Origin: Pseudomonadota bacterium
GTDB lineage: Bacteria > Myxococcota > UBA9042 > PHBI01
Reading direction: 5' to 3'
Assembly: GCA_005772945.1 (NCBI GenBank)
Contig: SXIE01000292.1
Span: 1 to 5,384, forward strand
Length of the DNA: 5,384 nt
The notes beneath the pieces are model-generated. The model did not search any database, was not told the origin of the DNA, and was given only the letters and a program-made list of their open reading frames with translations. The translations under genes and the position numbers were made by a program. Below, in pieces: positions 4,925 through 5,384 of the stretch; within the stretch, counting starts at the first letter, position 1; the number at the start of each line of letters is the position of its first letter.

Positions 4925-5384
4925 ACATCGGGGCGCGTCGCGAGCACATGGAAGAACGTGTGACCGTCCTTCACATGGGGACGGTCCTTGAGGTTGTGCT
5001 GGCCGGTGCCGCTGGCCTTCCCGAGGACGAGCTCCATGCCGATCGGCCCGCCGATCGACCATTTGCGCTTCCAGCCACTCTTGGAGAGGATCTTCTCTTT
5101 GTTCCCGGGCTCGAGCTGCGGGATCTTGCGGACGACGGACTCGGAGATGGGGACGCGGTAGCAGGCGAGCGCGCCGCCCTGCTCGAAGCATGGCACGAGC
5201 GTCTCGGTGGTCGTCTCCGTGTCCTTGTAGTCGTCGCTGCGGGCGGTCAGCGTCTGCTTGACCAGGTAGAAGTGAACCGGGCCGACGGGGTCGTGCGGGC
5301 AGGCGCCCGGGCACATGTCCATGAAGCTCTCGGCGCCGCGGACCTCGGCCTCGGCGAAGAAGGGCTCTTCGGGTCGCCCGAGGC
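4906..5384 (-). CDS. C-terminal part of an uncharacterised protein, entering from the right edge
   Basis: The minus-strand frame is open from the right edge to a TGA at 4908-4906, giving 158 visible residues. An internal Met at 5322 exists, but the frame stays open for 20 codons before it (including the segment EPFFAEAEV) and no ribosome binding site precedes it, so the true start probably lies outside the window. I do not recognise the family. The visible part is hydrophilic, with CPGAC at 24-28 and Cys65 and Cys74, a Thr/Asp/Glu-rich stretch at about 50-61, and a Lys-rich segment around KSGWKRKW. There is no membrane segment. The paired cysteines would suit an exported protein with disulfides, but the signal peptide region is not visible. 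It converges with the LysR gene and there is no evidence that it belongs to the tyrosine pathway. Confidence 0.75.
   Translation of the reverse strand, partial: LGRPEEPFFAEAEVRGAESFMDMCPGACPHDPVGPVHFYLVKQTLTARSDDYKDTETTTETLVPCFEQGGALACYRVPISESVVRKIPQLEPGNKEKILSKSGWKRKWSIGGPIGMELVLGKASGTGQHNLKDRPHVKDGHTFFHVLATRPDVTPLPR

Overview
The window is GC-rich, and its genes are tightly packed with strongly GC-biased third codon positions. This fits a Myxococcota (myxobacterial, Polyangia-like) chromosome. Support for that placement comes from a lipoprotein with a Cys-rich repeat pattern common in myxobacterial surface proteins, and from a short (~377-residue) form of homogentisate dioxygenase. The taxonomic call is inference; there is no rRNA or marker gene here.

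The core, about 898-4893, is an aromatic amino acid catabolic locus. Three minus-strand genes are transcribed in the order hmgA (homogentisate 1,2-dioxygenase, 3814-2681), hppD (4-hydroxyphenylpyruvate dioxygenase, 2684-1614) and phhA (phenylalanine 4-hydroxylase, 1617-898). They are joined by two 4-base stop/start overlaps, ATGA and GTGA, so they form a translationally coupled operon. The products perform Phe to Tyr, then (after a transamination encoded elsewhere) 4-hydroxyphenylpyruvate to homogentisate, then ring opening to maleylacetoacetate. The tyrosine aminotransferase, pterin carbinolamine dehydratase, maleylacetoacetate isomerase and fumarylacetoacetase are not in the window. A LysR-family regulator (3946-4893, plus strand) is divergent from hmgA. 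The 131-bp gap between them holds two inverted repeats, each with the LysR T-N11-A signature. They are centred 33 bp apart and share a 9-base direct repeat. This is the most informative regulatory feature in the window.

Left of the operon, after a small stem-loop and a candidate promoter, is a minus-strand gene for a Cys-rich lipoprotein (773-108). It is followed by the first 27 codons of another minus-strand gene that runs off the left edge. At the right end a minus-strand gene of unknown function enters from outside the window and ends at 4906, 12 bp past the stop of the regulator and convergent with it.

I did not find a new defence, mobile or RNA-based system. There is no tRNA, rRNA, CRISPR array, insertion sequence or attachment site that I can support. 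The items most worth following up are the LysR control region, the short-form dioxygenase, and the two unrecognised partial genes at the edges. No intergenic stretch exceeds 300 bases; the longest gaps are 774-897 and 3815-3945, and both are annotated.
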